Counted from the first letter of the stretch, positions 45,424 through 57,603 are shown. The stretch: 64,000 bases of DNA from Blastobasis lacticolella (GCA_905147135.1 LR990051.1:17141115-17205114), one strand, 5' to 3'. Made by a program: numbers and translations. The notes: a model not told the origin generated them from the sequence alone.

Positions 45424-45865
45424 TGCAACATTTCCACGCACTGTGTCGGCGTTATTTTTTTTGAATTAAAAGAAAAAACGCGTGTTAAATTTATTTTTAA
45501 ATTCTACCTGAAGGACTAAAAAAATTATTCAGTCATCATTTTTATGACGGACGTAAATTTATGTAAGTATGTATGTATGTGTATGTATTTGTACGTATCA
45601 GCGTGTCGTCAAATAAAGATTCCTTGCTTCTTTTTCTAAAATATATAGGATTTTCACTTACTAGTACCTATGTTCTGTGTTTCCCCAATAACGATTTATC
45701 GTGATTTTCAATTCTTCGTATAAAATTTATATTACGTAGCCTAACTACTTTTATCGACATTAATAAAAAGCTACTCAAGTAAGGCATAACTATAATAGAC
45801 GTAGCTACTATGAGACCTATTTCTGGTTACAGAATGTAGGTACTTACTAGAGGTAATAAGTTTTT

Positions 45866-46016
45866 TTTTTATGTTACTCAGCAGACAAACAGGCAAGCGG
45901 GCCACCTGATGGAAAAAATGGTCACCACCGTCTATGGACATCAGCAACACCAGGGGAGTCACCAATGCGTTGCCCGCCTCCAAAGAGACCTCTAATATAC
46001 CTCTTGAACGACCGAC
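45866..46016 (-). repeat. Family E LINE 3' end
   Basis: Poly-T then the minus-strand family E tail and its coding end ('ctctaatatacctcttgaac'). Confidence 0.7.
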
Positions 46017-46618
46017 GAAGTTACGACCAGATCTAGTTAACCAAGCGTCAAAATTGGGTAGACGCTGGGCGGCATGTACAATATACATGCATAGCGCCTA
46101 CGTATCGTTTCCGGACTGGAAAAAAGAATGTCGCAGATAAATTCTATCCTTTACTTTTTGAGGGAAAATGTCAAAAGGACTTGCAGTAATCCGGTCGGAA
46201 TCACTTCCATGACAGATGGAAGTCAAGAAGCCCTTAAAACAAAATGGCGATGTAACTAAGAGAGAAGAGCGCTTGGAGGTTCCTGAAATACAGTTCCCCA
46301 TTGGCGTTCCGGTCGTCAAATCGAGACGACTCCAAATGGGTTACACGCACGCTACATTCCCGTTATCTCAGCTCTTGGGCTCCCCGAATAACTTGCCTTT
46401 ATATTGTCGTGCTCAGGAATGTATAGGGGAGTGTAACGTTAGGTGAATTCGAAATAAAGTTGTGGGTGTCGAGTCAAAACTGGGGAATGCACCTGGACTA
46501 ATTCCGTTGCGTCATGGTTATGTAGATTCACGTATAACTATAAATTAAAATTGAACGAGCTCCGCATACGGATCGAATTCTCTTTATATCTCTTTACATC
46601 TACTTATATCTGATGGCA
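46017..46618. other. No gene recognised
   Basis: Overlapping frames on both strands near 46100-46440 lack motifs. I cannot exclude a decayed LINE segment. Confidence 0.4.
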
Positions 46619-47010
46619 TTGCCAGAATTCCTGCGGAGAAAGAGGACCTGCGGTAGACCCAAGAAGCGATAGAGTGACATCACCGAGTCGGACGATAGAG
46701 CCAACAGCTGTAGCCGAGCCGAGCGCGAGAGCTAACTGCTGTAAGACGTAATCATCATATCAGCCAGAAGACGCCCACTGCTGGGCATAGGCCTCCCCCA
46801 GAGATCTCCACAAAGACCGGTCCTGTGCTTTCCGCATCCAGCTGGTACCTGCGATTCTTACCAGGTCGTCGGTCCACCTTGTAGGAGGCCTACCCACGCT
46901 GCGTCTACCGGTACGTGATACGATTCCGAAAATCGGACAATGTGGAGAAGAAAAAATAGGAAAGCGGAACCTGGTAGAAGCCAGGATTTACCGCACGGAT
47001 GATTGTATTG
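46619..47010. repeat. RTE LINE remnant (+) interrupted by a second RTE 3' end (-)
   Basis: 46619-46756 reads RRKRTCGRPKKR, then TESDDRANSC, on the plus strand. 46757-46922 is an RTE 3' end on the minus strand ('cagccagaagacgcccactg'). 46923-47010 resumes plus-strand text ('gaagaaaaaataggaaagcg', 'ggtagaagccaggatt'). Confidence 0.6.
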
Positions 47011-48506
47011 CAATACTTATGGATAGGTGTTAGGTAGTTTACGAGATTAGATTTTAACAGATTGTTCAATAACAACAACATCTGCCCGAGCTAGGGATTA
47101 CCAGTTGCCCCATATTTTACGGGATACTCTGTTTTTGCACAATACAGAGCTGTGAAAATGAAATACAGCGTAAAAAATTTTATCTACTTGCATAAAACAC
47201 TGCTCTTTTAATTGTCTCGTAAAAAAAATTAAACACGTATTTTTTATGCTGGTAACCTAAGTGACAGCTGGCAACCCTCAGGGCCTCCACTTCGCGGTCT
47301 TCAGCATCATGACTTCAGATTTTCATTTTTACATTGTATTTTACGTGCTCCGATGGTACACTCTACCAACTATAATATCTAACATAAAAAATACAAAGAC
47401 CTAACAAAAAAATCACAAATGTATCAGAGAATGTACTTACGAGTACTTGTATATATTAGTTAGGAGAAACAATTCCTAGCTCTAAATAAAGTAATGAAAC
47501 AGTTCAGTCTAAGCCACTAGCAGTTTAAATATTTATGAGATCTCCGTGCGAGATTGGATCTCCGCAGGTTTCCTGTCTGCAGAAAGAAGTTTCGTCATTA
47601 AAATGTTTCTTGCTTGCTTGGGTTTTACTTAGAGGGTAGCGCTAATAATATTTATATACGAACGGAGAGAGACGAAGTAAAATATTATTTGTTGTAGTCT
47701 GACAAAAGCGAAGATAAATATTTTTTGTAGTGTCTTTAGAAGTAATAGTCAATAGTCAAATCATTTTATTCAATTTGGATATACAAAACTCTTATGAACA
47801 TAATAGAAAATACAAAATACATTTATTAAAAATTCGGCGGCCCAGGAGAAGAAATATAGTGTCAAACTACTCTTCAGTACATTTTATTGTGTGAGGGGTA
47901 CCGCTGCACGTACAATACCCTGACTGAAGAAGAATGCAGTACAGTTCGCGACACGTCTACACGGCAATATGGGATGATGCATGTATGGGAGCATAGCGAC
48001 CGCCATCTTAGTCTTAAAGCTTCACCAGTTCGTATTGACCGAGTATATCCATTTCTATCTCGTTGACATTATTGCTTGTAAAAAAAAGAAAATTGCCAAG
48101 TCGACCTGTCGCGAACTGCAGATAAAGATACCACAAGAAATTGCTACGAGTAACCAAACCATTCATCAACAAAGATTGTCAAGCCAGCCACAAATCTACA
48201 GACACGTTGGCAGTTAATAAATAATTAGGGACACGTTTATTGACCCGATGTCGAGCTTGAACTTGTACCACTCCGTACAAGGCCCGATCCGAAACACGTC
48301 GTAAAGCTGTAAAGGGCAGGAATGAACGTAACGCGAAATAATATTACGTGCCGAGTAGATATTACGAAATACTTGCTGTTTTACTAATAAAAAAGTACTG
48401 ATCACTACAAGCGATGAACGCCTGTATAGTTATAGACTAAGACGGCGCTGTAAGTTATCTTATGTGATCGAGTACAAGACAAAATCGTTTTTCTTTTTGC
48501 AAACTA
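47011..48506. other. No gene recognised
   Basis: AT-rich sequence. 47750-47830 weakly resembles the repeat at 21095. 48449-48485 ('cttatgtgatcgagtacaag') resembles 36336-36360. Confidence 0.45.
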
Positions 48507-48762
48507 TCATCACAGCCCGTAACAGTCCACTGCAGGACTTAGTGCCTCTCCCACGAAAGGGGAGGTTATTGCCATAATCTCCACGCTTGGCAGGCGGGTT
48601 GGAGATCGCAGTGTTTAAATAATACAATGGAACATGCTGCTGCCCATTTTCCAGACTACGGAGACTCTTGATCTTTTGCCTCGAAAACATTAGTCGCCTT
48701 GTACGACACCCATGAGTGTAAGGGGTTGGTGCTATTCTACTCTGCCGGACACCACACGGCCA
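48507..48762 (-). repeat. Family G repeat, full length
   Basis: Nearly identical to 27150-27407 in the same orientation, including the ATC start and 'ccacacggcca' end. Confidence 0.8.
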
Positions 48763-49284
48763 ATTGCTAACTATAATGTAACTGAAAGCGACACTGCCAA
48801 TAGGATGCGATGCAGATTAGCTTTTTTATTTATAGAACCCATACAAGAGGATATCGTACGAATCTTTACGAAAAATCGAAGATTTAAAAACAAAAAAAAA
48901 TTATTTTGTGCTAATTTGTGCACGAGCAGACCAACGCATTGTAAGTCTTCTAAACGTCAACTATCGCTATCAAGTGGATTTTTTCTTGTACTTGTAGGAT
49001 AACCTACGGCGTCCTTACACACAGTCGATTTACATGGCGTGTGTACAAATTTATCTGGCTCAATGTCGGTGTCGTTGTTGTTGAATTTAGTATTGCCGCC
49101 ATATGATATTTCAATTATTATTAGTTTACATTCACCTGATGAAAAGCAAACATTAAATTAAATTAAATTCATTTAATTGATAAACATAAATTTACATGTC
49201 AAATGTTATTGTTGAATGCTACTACAATTCTTGAGTAGTCATTATTCTTAAAATAATGTAACAACAGAAAAAATATCACAATCT
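48763..49284. other. No gene recognised
   Basis: AT-rich sequence. A frame that begins inside family G and runs to 49002 has no motif. Confidence 0.45.
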
Positions 49285-49345
49285 TATATTTTTTATACCA
49301 CTAAGGTGGCAAACAAGCTTGCGGCCTGCCTGATGGTAAGCAGTC
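49285..49345 (-). repeat. Family C LINE tail scrap
   Basis: Poly-T, then 'accactaaggtggcaaacaa' and 'cctgatggtaagcag'. Confidence 0.6.
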
Positions 49346-50017
49346 TTAATGTCATGAGGTTAGTTACACAGAATAACATAGAGGTCCATAAAGGTAGAGC
49401 AAGTTAACTCAGAAGATTAAAGATGTTGAACGTTCGGAAATACTGGCGCAAAGTTTAAATTGCCTGGAGTTTCTTTTCCAACTTGTAATAGACGTGGAAT
49501 TGGTTGATCAGAAAGGATCCAAAGCAACCCACATTATAAATTATGATGTCGCTACAGCAATTTTCTAACCATATCATAACGCAGTAAGGTTCATTATCCT
49601 TAGAAGTGACATCAACAAGTGCTTTCAACAACGTTATATAAGCAAAGTTTAATACATTTTCCAACAGACTGATACCCTCAAGTTTGTAATTCCAAACTAA
49701 TTAAATGTCTCCAGAGTCACAAAGTCGGATGGCTTGTAAATTAACCAGAATCTCGAAACCGCTTACCGTGATTAACGACTTCTTATATGGACTGCCATCA
49801 ATTCTTGGATAGGTCTAATTAAATTGATGTAATTAAATATAACAATTACAATAGTAATTACTTATTGGTAATTTTTCAATTGTCAATCGTTTTAAGTTGT
49901 TTGTTGCTTACGTAACTCAGGCAAATTCGTATTTTAGAGCTCTAACATAGTAAAAATTCATGTAATTTTTTTTTTCTGATTGACTTGTAAATTTTTCTGA
50001 GTGATTAGTAGTTTATT
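49346..50017. other. No gene recognised
   Basis: AT-rich sequence with no supported feature. Confidence 0.45.
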
Positions 50018-50320
50018 TCATCATCACCGCTCACTGCTAGACATACTTCTTTCAGAAATCTCCACAAAGGCCGGTCCTATGCCTTCTGCATCCAGCTGGT
50101 ACGTGCGATCGTTACAAAGTCTATCAGGTTTACCAGGTAATTGGTTTGAGACAAAGTTTGCGAGATTTGTCCGATTTGGTCTTCCAGATATGGACAAGGC
50201 AGTGATGAATATGAATGTGGATGGATACTTCAGCTGAGACCGACCTAAGAAACCTTGGACCGACTGTGCGAATGACGGTATGGTGGTGGGTGAAAGTACT
50301 GAATACCGAGATGACGTGTG
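50018..50320. repeat. Two RTE remnants in opposite orientation
   Basis: 50018-50115 is a minus-strand RTE 3' end ('tccacaaaggccggtcctat', 'tctgcatccagctggta'). 50140-50320 reads RPKKPWTDC, then a region like the ...DRW...CADP end, on the plus strand. Both carry stops. Confidence 0.5.
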
Positions 50321-51055
50321 GTAGGGCTAAATAGAAAAAAGATATATTTGTGCCGAGCCCACCTAGTGCATTAAGAACAGATCCATGGATGATGAAGGAC
50401 TTCTAGAGATATGGTCAAATCAAATAATGTATTTGTAGTATGTTGTAGTTCATTCAATCAAGCTCGCTAAGATTGAACTTAACAAAGTGAAAATATGAAT
50501 AAAGTGAAAACACACTTTCAAAACGTTGTGTAATAATGTTCCCCGTAAAAGGAAAGTCATGATTATGTAATAAAAGCCGAAACCCCGCAGGCAAAGCCAG
50601 TAAATCAGTACCAAATCGTCCCCAAAGCATCTCTGAGTGATTACTAAAAGGCGGTGCCCACACACGATGTGACTGTGAAAAATGAACTTCCAAGAGGCCG
50701 TTTACGCACAGTGACTTATTAACTCTATAAATTTCACCCGCTTACTTTTCTAAGTAAGTCTTGTTAAGACGCTGAGTAATTTCTTGAGCTCATGAGTGGT
50801 TGAAAGAGTTTGATGAAAAATTAGTCACGATTTTGCATGAAATTCTTGCTAATCAGCGTAGCATTGTTAGTTTATTTTTAAAAACGCTTAGTTTCTCGGA
50901 ATAGAATTATTTAGATTGCATTTATTGAAATACATGATAAATTAGTCAATCAACTATAGTCGACTTTGTCTAGAGGTTCGTAACGCCAAAAAATCGACTC
51001 AGATGATTATGAAAAATTTCAGAATTAACATTAAATAGTTTAGTGTACCCTACTA
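50321..51055. other. No gene recognised
   Basis: AT-rich sequence. Two overlapping minus frames at 50450-50693 lack motifs. Confidence 0.45.
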
Positions 51056-51401
51056 GAGCATCGGTAGCCGGGCGGAGTATCCGACTCGTAAGCGAGAGAT
51101 ATCAGGTTCGAATCCCGCTGCGGCTATGTGCCAATGACTTTTTTCTGAGTTATGTTCATTAGTTGAATTCTAACCGATGCTCTTACGGCGAGGGAAAACA
51201 TCGTGATTAAACCTGCATATTCAGGCAACTGAATTTGTAATCATGAGCCAATCAGGTCAGGGTCCCCTGGTAGCAGGGTCACGGAGGTCAGACGGCAGTC
51301 GCTCCACTGTAATAACCTGATCGCCAAATCCTGGATCATGGTCAAGGCGGACCCCGGGCCCTCGTTCTTGAGAGCACAACCGGGACATTAACGCCAAGAT
51401 G
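51056..51401 (+). repeat. SINE-A, full-length reference copy
   Basis: 346 bp. The tRNA-like head has an A-box-like TAGCCGGGCGG (51065-51075) and a perfect B box GGTTCGAATCC (51105-51115). The body has 'ttttctgagttatg', 'gggaaaacatcgtgatt' and 'ggtcacggaggtcaga'. The tail is 'ggacattaacgccaagatg'. The A box has lost the usual CCTAGTGG seen in other copies, so this copy may not be transcribed. Confidence 0.85.
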
Positions 51402-52214
51402 TTTTTTTTAGTTTAGTATCCTACTAGTATGCGTTAACCTTGATTTGTGAAGATGTGTAAGTGAATCAAGAAGAACAATTTTGCAATCTATCCCCGCCTG
51501 CGTAGACACATTAAATTTTCTGAATACATTCATATTTTAGGTACGAATAACATGCATTTTTTGCACGAGCTGAACATCATTTATGTTAAATCTTCGTCGA
51601 AAACACACCTGCGCCACGACCCAACGCAACTCATTTATAACAAAAATTTACCGTCACAAAAATTACTTCTAAGAAAACACCATGGCTCACCACGAATATT
51701 AATTTCCTCCCATACACACACCACAATCAATCCACCAAAGCAAACCGTAGGGGCCAGTAAATTTCCTCCACCCAACTAATTATCGAAACGAACAGTTTTT
51801 GCTCCCCCTGATATTTCCTTAGCGACAAAGCCAGCTCCGCCTCTCCGCAGCGGTGCCGTGACCAAACGTCATCCAAGCCAACCTTTGAGGGTAAAGCAAA
51901 GCGTTTAAGCCCCAGATTTCCCATTTGACGTTGTGAAATTACGTTTTGAAGGCTCGCAGCGTAAAATTGGCATTATCGTAATTGAACTCGGCTTTCGGCA
52001 CACTTTCAGAGCTTATTAATAAATATTTGCCAAGTTTAGCATGTACAGCATATTATGACAGACGTTTTGTGTAAAAATACTCAAGAAGGAGATGTTTGTT
52101 ATAGTCCTACACAGTGTACCTGTATATCGCAATCATATTTCATAATATTCTGTGATAGATAGGTATACTTAAAATACTTGTTAAATATGCTAAGATGGAT
52201 TTAATTTCTCCCAC
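51402..52214. other. No gene recognised
   Basis: A 75-codon frame at 51552-51779 lacks motifs. The rest is AT-rich. Confidence 0.45.
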
Positions 52215-52430
52215 ACACATTAAGGTTGTAGAATGAAGTACCTGGAGAGGTTTTCCCAGGAGAGTACAACATGGAGTTCTTCATGAAAGAGGTGAAAAGG
52301 TTCTTACGGGGTCGGCAACGCTTGAGTGATGCCCCTGGCAAACGTCAAACGTCCATAGGTAGCGGTGACTGCTTATCATCAGGCAGGCCGTAAGCTTGTT
52401 TGCTACCTTAGTATATATGGAGGATGTATA
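52215..52430 (+). repeat. Family C LINE 3' end with coding remnant
   Basis: The plus-strand frame reads EYNMEFFMKEVKRFLRGRQR, the same C-terminal style as other CR1-type LINEs. It is followed by 'tgcttatcatcaggcaggcc' and 'gctaccttagta'. Confidence 0.7.
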
Positions 52431-53867
52431 AAAACGCTTAGGAAAGGCATTTTATGCAAATGTGAATGGAGGAGCCGGCAGAAGGCTCCCAAATAAGTAT
52501 AAGAAGGACAAGTCTGGAGTATAATAATCAGCGTCAGTGTACGAGAAGATGTATTAAATAAAAAGGCAAAAAAAAGCCCTGTGTGATACCGGCGTAAGTA
52601 TGCATATTAGGTACATAAAAATACATAGCTCTACATTAATCCAGACTGTGGTGAGAACAAATCAAAAACAATCTGTATTGTGTTTGAAGTAGCTTTTATC
52701 CTTTCCAACCGGGACAATGCACCGCGCAGCTGGTGCCGTCAATCTAGGATTTAAATTATTAGCAGTGTACATCAATACTAATTCAATACGGATTAGTATC
52801 ACTTACAATATTATTATGCCCGCATTTTGTAAACGGCGAAATTGTTCAATTTGTGGAATAAACCTATTTATTTGTAAGTACTTCGAATTTTGATAAGAAT
52901 TTAAATTGATGTAATTTATGAATGTACTATAAAGAGATTCTAATGAGTTCCGAAATTGAAAATATTTCCCTCGGATGCTAAGTACAAAGATTGAATACGG
53001 ATGGAGTTTATGATATCTCAAAAGGACAATCTTCAGTGTCCTCATTATAACTCCTATTCTGGTTTTCTTCTAATAAGTATAAAATATTGCTATCTCAAAG
53101 TATCGTTTGAGAATCTTTAATTAATATTCTTCCTTTGATGTCAAGCACCGTGTGTTCTTGAAATGAGTTTATAATTTATCACGTAATTGTTAAATTAATT
53201 AAGTTTTGTTAATTTGGCCCACTTCCAGTTTGTTAATCCCTTAAGCAAATAGCAAGGTATAATACAATACGTTTGTCGTTATTATAATAATATGCTTGGG
53301 TATATTTGTCTGTGAAATGATTTATAATGAAGTCGTAAATCATTTTCCGTAATCATCCAAATCTGTCCAGCCGGTTTCGAGTTTATGTCCCATAGGTATA
53401 ATAACTTTATGCTCCTATTTTTTTTATTCTAATAATGTAAGTATTGTAATGATGATTATACTTTTCTTAATTTGTAACTATGCAATAGAATCGGGAAAAT
53501 TTTAATAATGTTAAAAAAATACTGTAATAATTTGTAATACATGATAACGGTGAATTAAATGGCTATTTTTATTTCATTTAATTTAATTTAGTGCGTTACT
53601 ATTGAGACCGTGTTTTATAATAGCTTGAGTGTTTTCTACTATAGCTTGCTTGAATAAATCGTTATATGTAGAATCTTATAAATAAAGTGTAAGAAAGTAC
53701 CTGTTGTGACATTTTCTTTATGTAAATTTATCGAATAGGTACTAACTATTGTGCACAATAAATGAAAAATTTATAAATAATAAAAAATCACAAAATCACA
53801 TTAAGGGCGCCATCACGTGTAAGTACTTACTGTAAACAGTACAATATTTAATCGTCTTCCTAATTAA
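52431..53867. other. No gene recognised
   Basis: Very AT-rich sequence without frames, repeats or motifs that I can support. Confidence 0.5.
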
Positions 53868-53932
53868 ATTGCTTGAACAATTCACACAGCACCATCTTGC
53901 CCCAAAGTAAACAAAGCTTGTGTTATTTGTTC
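53868..53932 (-). repeat. SINE-B tail scrap
   Basis: 'acaattcacacagcaccatc' and 'aacaaagcttgtgtta' match SINE-B. Confidence 0.6.
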
Positions 53933-54069
53933 GTGTTATTATGAGAATACTCATTTCTCGCTCCTCACAGCACATGCTGAGTGGGTTCCAATTATACCAG
54001 CCGCCGCGGCGCTGATAGTATCTCTGGAGATTAATTGTTTTTAATGTTTTTGTTTAATTTTTTGACGCG

Positions 54070-54118
54070 AAAGACATCAGGCGCGGGCAGTACGCTTTTG
54101 CTACCTTAGTAGTATAAA
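54070..54118 (+). repeat. Family C LINE tail scrap
   Basis: 'gacatcaggcgcgggcagta' and 'gctaccttagtagtataaaa' match the family C 3' end. Confidence 0.5.
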
Positions 54119-54486
54119 ATACCACAGAATCTATCGTAGTTAAAATAGTTATAAGATAAGCACTTAAGAAAAATAAACCAATTTCCTTAATACATTCGAC
54201 TCTGAAGTAATAAAGGAATAGCACATACAACAGTCTACATTCTTGAAGAACGTGACTTGCATACGAATTTGGTTCCAGTCTCAAATACAAGGTTCTTTAC
54301 AATTCACAAAAGCCCGGTGTGGGATCGACGTGGAATTATACTGGGTTTTTGTATGAGTTGTAAATTATTTATACTACTAGAATTTTCTCTTGACAAGATG
54401 GGAAAGCCTAAACTGAGAACCAACAAAGGAAGTTGACGTTATTCCGTGCAATGGTCAGTTACTTTTAGGCCATATAGTTCCTAGCA

Positions 54487-54765
54487 GGAGCATCGGTGGC
54501 CTTCATTAAGGGGTCCGACTCGTGCCAAATTCTGTTTTTTTTTTTATACCAGTAAGATGGCAAACAAGCTTACGACCTGCCTGGTGGTAAGCAGTCACCG
54601 CAGCCTATGGACGTCTTATATACCATAGGCATCACCCACGCGTTGTCGACCCCGTAAAAACCTTTTTACACCTTTCTTGAAGTACCCTATGTTAATTCTT
54701 AATACTGTTTTCTGAGTTATGTACATTAGTTGAACCCTAACCGATGCTCTTACGGAGACAACCGA
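54487..54765 (+). repeat. SINE-A head split by a family C LINE tail
   Basis: 'gagcatcggtggcc..' (54487-54528) and 'ttttctgagttatgtacatt' onward (54706-54765) are adjacent parts of SINE-A. Between them 54530-54700 is a family C 3' end on the minus strand, starting with its poly-T. Confidence 0.7.
54530..54700 (-). repeat. Family C LINE 3' end nested in SINE-A
   Basis: Poly-T, then 'accagtaagatggcaaacaa', 'cgcgttgtcgaccccgt' and 'cctttcttgaagtaccc'. The minus frame reads FKKGVKRFLRGRQRVGDAYG. Confidence 0.7.
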
Positions 54766-55016
54766 CACCCCGCCGCAGTTACCTTTTTCCACACTGTAGT
54801 AGTTTTTAACCCATCCGGGCTTTACTTTGGCACTACCTACTCCAGATTTAAGAGCCACTGAGGCAGCTTCCTGTTTACAGATAATCGAATGACGATCTTT
54901 CGGTTTAATTGTCTTTGTAGATTTTCTTTGGCTTTAATTATTGGTAGAACTCGTGTCATTGTCAATCTTGTGTTCTGACACAGGTTGTAGAGCCTTTCTA
55001 AAAGAAAGATTGCCAG

Positions 55017-55273
55017 GTAGAGCTCGTCTAATCTAAAATGACGCGCCCCACTATCGCATTAAAGCACACAAGCAAGTTTAAAATATGGGCGCAATACATA
55101 TACAAATGCCATTGTAATTGGTCATTCAGTTGCCGGTGAAATTCAAACGGAGGAGTACGCATCGTTCATTGGCTCCCACACAAATGAAGTGTCGTTATCA
55201 ATATTTGCACTCACACATCGAAATCAACTAACTAAGTAGTGGGGCGCGTCATTTTAAACTAGACGAGCTCTAC
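55017..55273. mobile_element. MITE, 257 bp, 37-bp TIRs
   Basis: 55017-55053 and 55237-55273 are inverted repeats of 37 bp with two mismatches, starting GTAGAGCTCGTCTA and containing GACGCGCCCC. The interior has no frame. I do not see a clear target duplication. The superfamily is not determinable from this copy. Confidence 0.7.
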
Positions 55274-55339
55274 ATTAAGTGAATATACAAGTAAACTGAA
55301 ATTGTAAAATATGTGTGTTTGTGATTTTGCATTAGTGTA

Positions 55340-55500
55340 GGAGAGATGGAGAATTCAAGAAACGAATCTACACCTTTCTCATAGGTCGGAAGCGTATTCG
55401 TGACATCCCTGGTATTGGTGTTGCAAATGTCCATGGGAGATGGTAATCATGTACCATAACATTACCTGCTTGCTCATTTGCCATGTTTAAATAAAATAAA
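55340..55500 (+). repeat. CR1-like LINE 3' end, decayed
   Basis: The plus-strand reading EFKKRIYTFLIGRKRIRDIP and GVANVHGRW, then 'gcttgctcatttgcc' and AT-rich tail, parallels families C and E. Confidence 0.55.
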
Positions 55501-55611
55501 TTAGATACTCTCTATAACAACAGATAACTGAAACTGCGTAGTACCTGAACATATACCTGACACTGTAAAGTACCTGAATTTGATTCTTGTATTTTGGTGA
55601 TGTTAAAAATA

Positions 55612-55800
55612 GTGCAAAACTATTATACGGCAGACAAACAGGCAATAGGCCACCTGATGGAAAGTAGTCACCGCCGCCTATGGACATCAGCAACACTAGG
55701 GGAGCTAACAATGCGTTGCCCGCCTCTGAAGAGACCTCTAATATACCTCTTGAACGATCCCATGTCTCAGTCTAAAGAAAAACTGTGGCTTGGAGCTCAT
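55612..55800 (-). repeat. Family E LINE 3' end
   Basis: 'cggcagacaaacaggcaa', 'ccacctgatggaaagtagtc', 'ctctaatatacctcttgaac' and 'tggcttggagctcattc'. The minus frame covers the same C-terminal block as 29630-29895. Confidence 0.7.
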
Positions 55801-57007
55801 TCGAACAAAGACACATATAAGAAGTAAGTACAGTAGTTTCCATTCTTTGTAAGTACCTTACTTCTGTTCTGGGCGATGCGAATGTTCAAATTGCTATCTA
55901 CTTACCTGTATTATATTCTCATGTAAGTGACTAATTATGTCTTTAATGATAATAAATTATCTTTAAGGCTAAACCTAAGTACAGTAGAAATAGCTAAAGG
56001 TAAAAGAGAGTAGGTATAATACTTATATTGGTGAGAGTAATTTGTAGCACGTTGGGTTAAGGACACGAAATATTGATTTAGAAGACGTTGCTATGAAACG
56101 TTGTCTTTGTAATTAAAAGCCAAATGTCTAGTACTTACTACCTATTAAAGGAATATCTTTTCAGGATTTTACCTTACAAACACTTTGTTATATATTTTAG
56201 TTTATTAATAGGTATATTTTATATTTTAACCAATGAACTATTAATATACAATGAATATTATTCAATTGAAAATGCTATCGTTTCGAACCCATCATTTTGT
56301 GGCACGGTGCCAGTGTACTAAGCGATTACACTAGTATATTATCTCTAACCCAACCTCCAAAGTCTATTTCATTGCTTTCATTTGCATTCTAATGACCGTG
56401 TAATATTGCATTTACATCATTTTATTCATGACTACCCTCCGTACAGTTTGATCCCATGACATGGGATCCTCAGATGAAATACAGTCAAGATAACCGAACG
56501 TTTAGCAACATTTTGACGTGTAAATTTATGTTTATCAAAATAAATGAATTGAATTGATTTGAATTGAACATAATCCTCTTCGGCGGTTCGACATCCATAC
56601 TAAATATCTTTCGAGATTCTTTCATTCGTTTGAGTGTTTAGTAATTGTATTACGGTTTATACTCTTGATAAATGTATTCAATGGTGGGCAAAATGGGTTT
56701 CTATAGGTTAATAATAATTAATAAATATATAATAAAGCAGTTAAATATAAAAATGCACAAGTCGCCGCTAGATGGCGTTGTTTTGAGATTTCATTATTTT
56801 TCCTATTCATTGCTTTATTTTATATTGTTATCATGTAGAAATCTATTGCGCACACAATTGGACACATTTACTAACGATCAATTGCACAAACTTACACTAA
56901 AAACATCAAACCCTTGAAGGAATCTCAATCAAACGTTACATAAAATTTGCATGAAAATCGAACCGTCTTATTTGTTAATGTGTTCATCTCACCTCACCTC
57001 AGTTATC
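55801..57007. other. No gene recognised
   Basis: AT-rich sequence. Frames at 56124-56321 and 56672-56917 are AT-driven and lack motifs. Confidence 0.5.
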
Positions 57008-57092
57008 AAGTACCATATCACCCATAGTACAAGCTTTGCTTAGTTTGGGGCAGGATGGCGCTGTGTGAATTTGTCCATGATTATTTATTTTT
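57008..57092 (+). repeat. SINE-B 3' half
   Basis: 'acaagctttgcttagtttgg' and 'atggcgctgtgtgaatttgt' with the ATTT-rich tail. Confidence 0.65.
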
Positions 57093-57206
57093 ATTATCTT
57101 CTTCTTAGTTTGTTCGTATTCAGAAACTCCATATCATGACAAAAGACGAGTCGGAAAATAGTAACCCGACTAATTAAAGGTTTTCATTTTGACAGTTGAA
57201 GACCTA

Positions 57207-57603
57207 GCGAGCGGCCACACAGAAAAGACGCAGACACGTCGCGGACGGGGCACAGACGGGACGCGGACGCGACTTAAAACATACAGAAAAGACAGGGCAC
57301 GGACGCGGCGCCGTCGCGGACCAGTCAAGAGCGTAGGCAAGACAAGGACAGCAAGCACTGCGGGTGAGCCCCGGCTCCCCGCACCCCGCCCGCACCCCCG
57401 CTCTCGCCCGCGGCGCGCCCGTGCCCCGTCTTTTCTGTATGTTTTAAGTCGTGTCTGCGACGTGTCCGCGTCCTGTCGGCGCCCTGTCTTTCCTGTATGT
57501 TTTGCGTTGCGACGTTTCTATAAATTTAGTATGAAAATAAATTGAACGGGCGCCGCGTCCGCGATGTGTCTGCGTCTTACGTCTTTTCTGTGTGGCCGCT
57601 CGC
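57207..57603. repeat. GC-rich foldback segment
   Basis: The outer arms start GCGAGCGGCCACACAGAAAA at both ends, with a 7-bp indel further in. A second inner pair lies at 57266-57302 and 57419-57455 (37 bp, two mismatches; core CTTAAAACATACAGAAAAGA). A diverged third repeat of the inner unit is at 57484-57514. Strong GC and CpG content contrasts with the surroundings. Frames of 118 and 63 codons here are symmetrical artefacts of the repeats. Confidence 0.7.

Noticed and set aside
57189..57545. 118-codon open frame in GC-rich DNA, Arg/Thr-rich
   Set aside because: It lies entirely in the foldback. Long frames appear on both strands because the sequence is inverted-repetitive and stop-poor, and no domain is visible.
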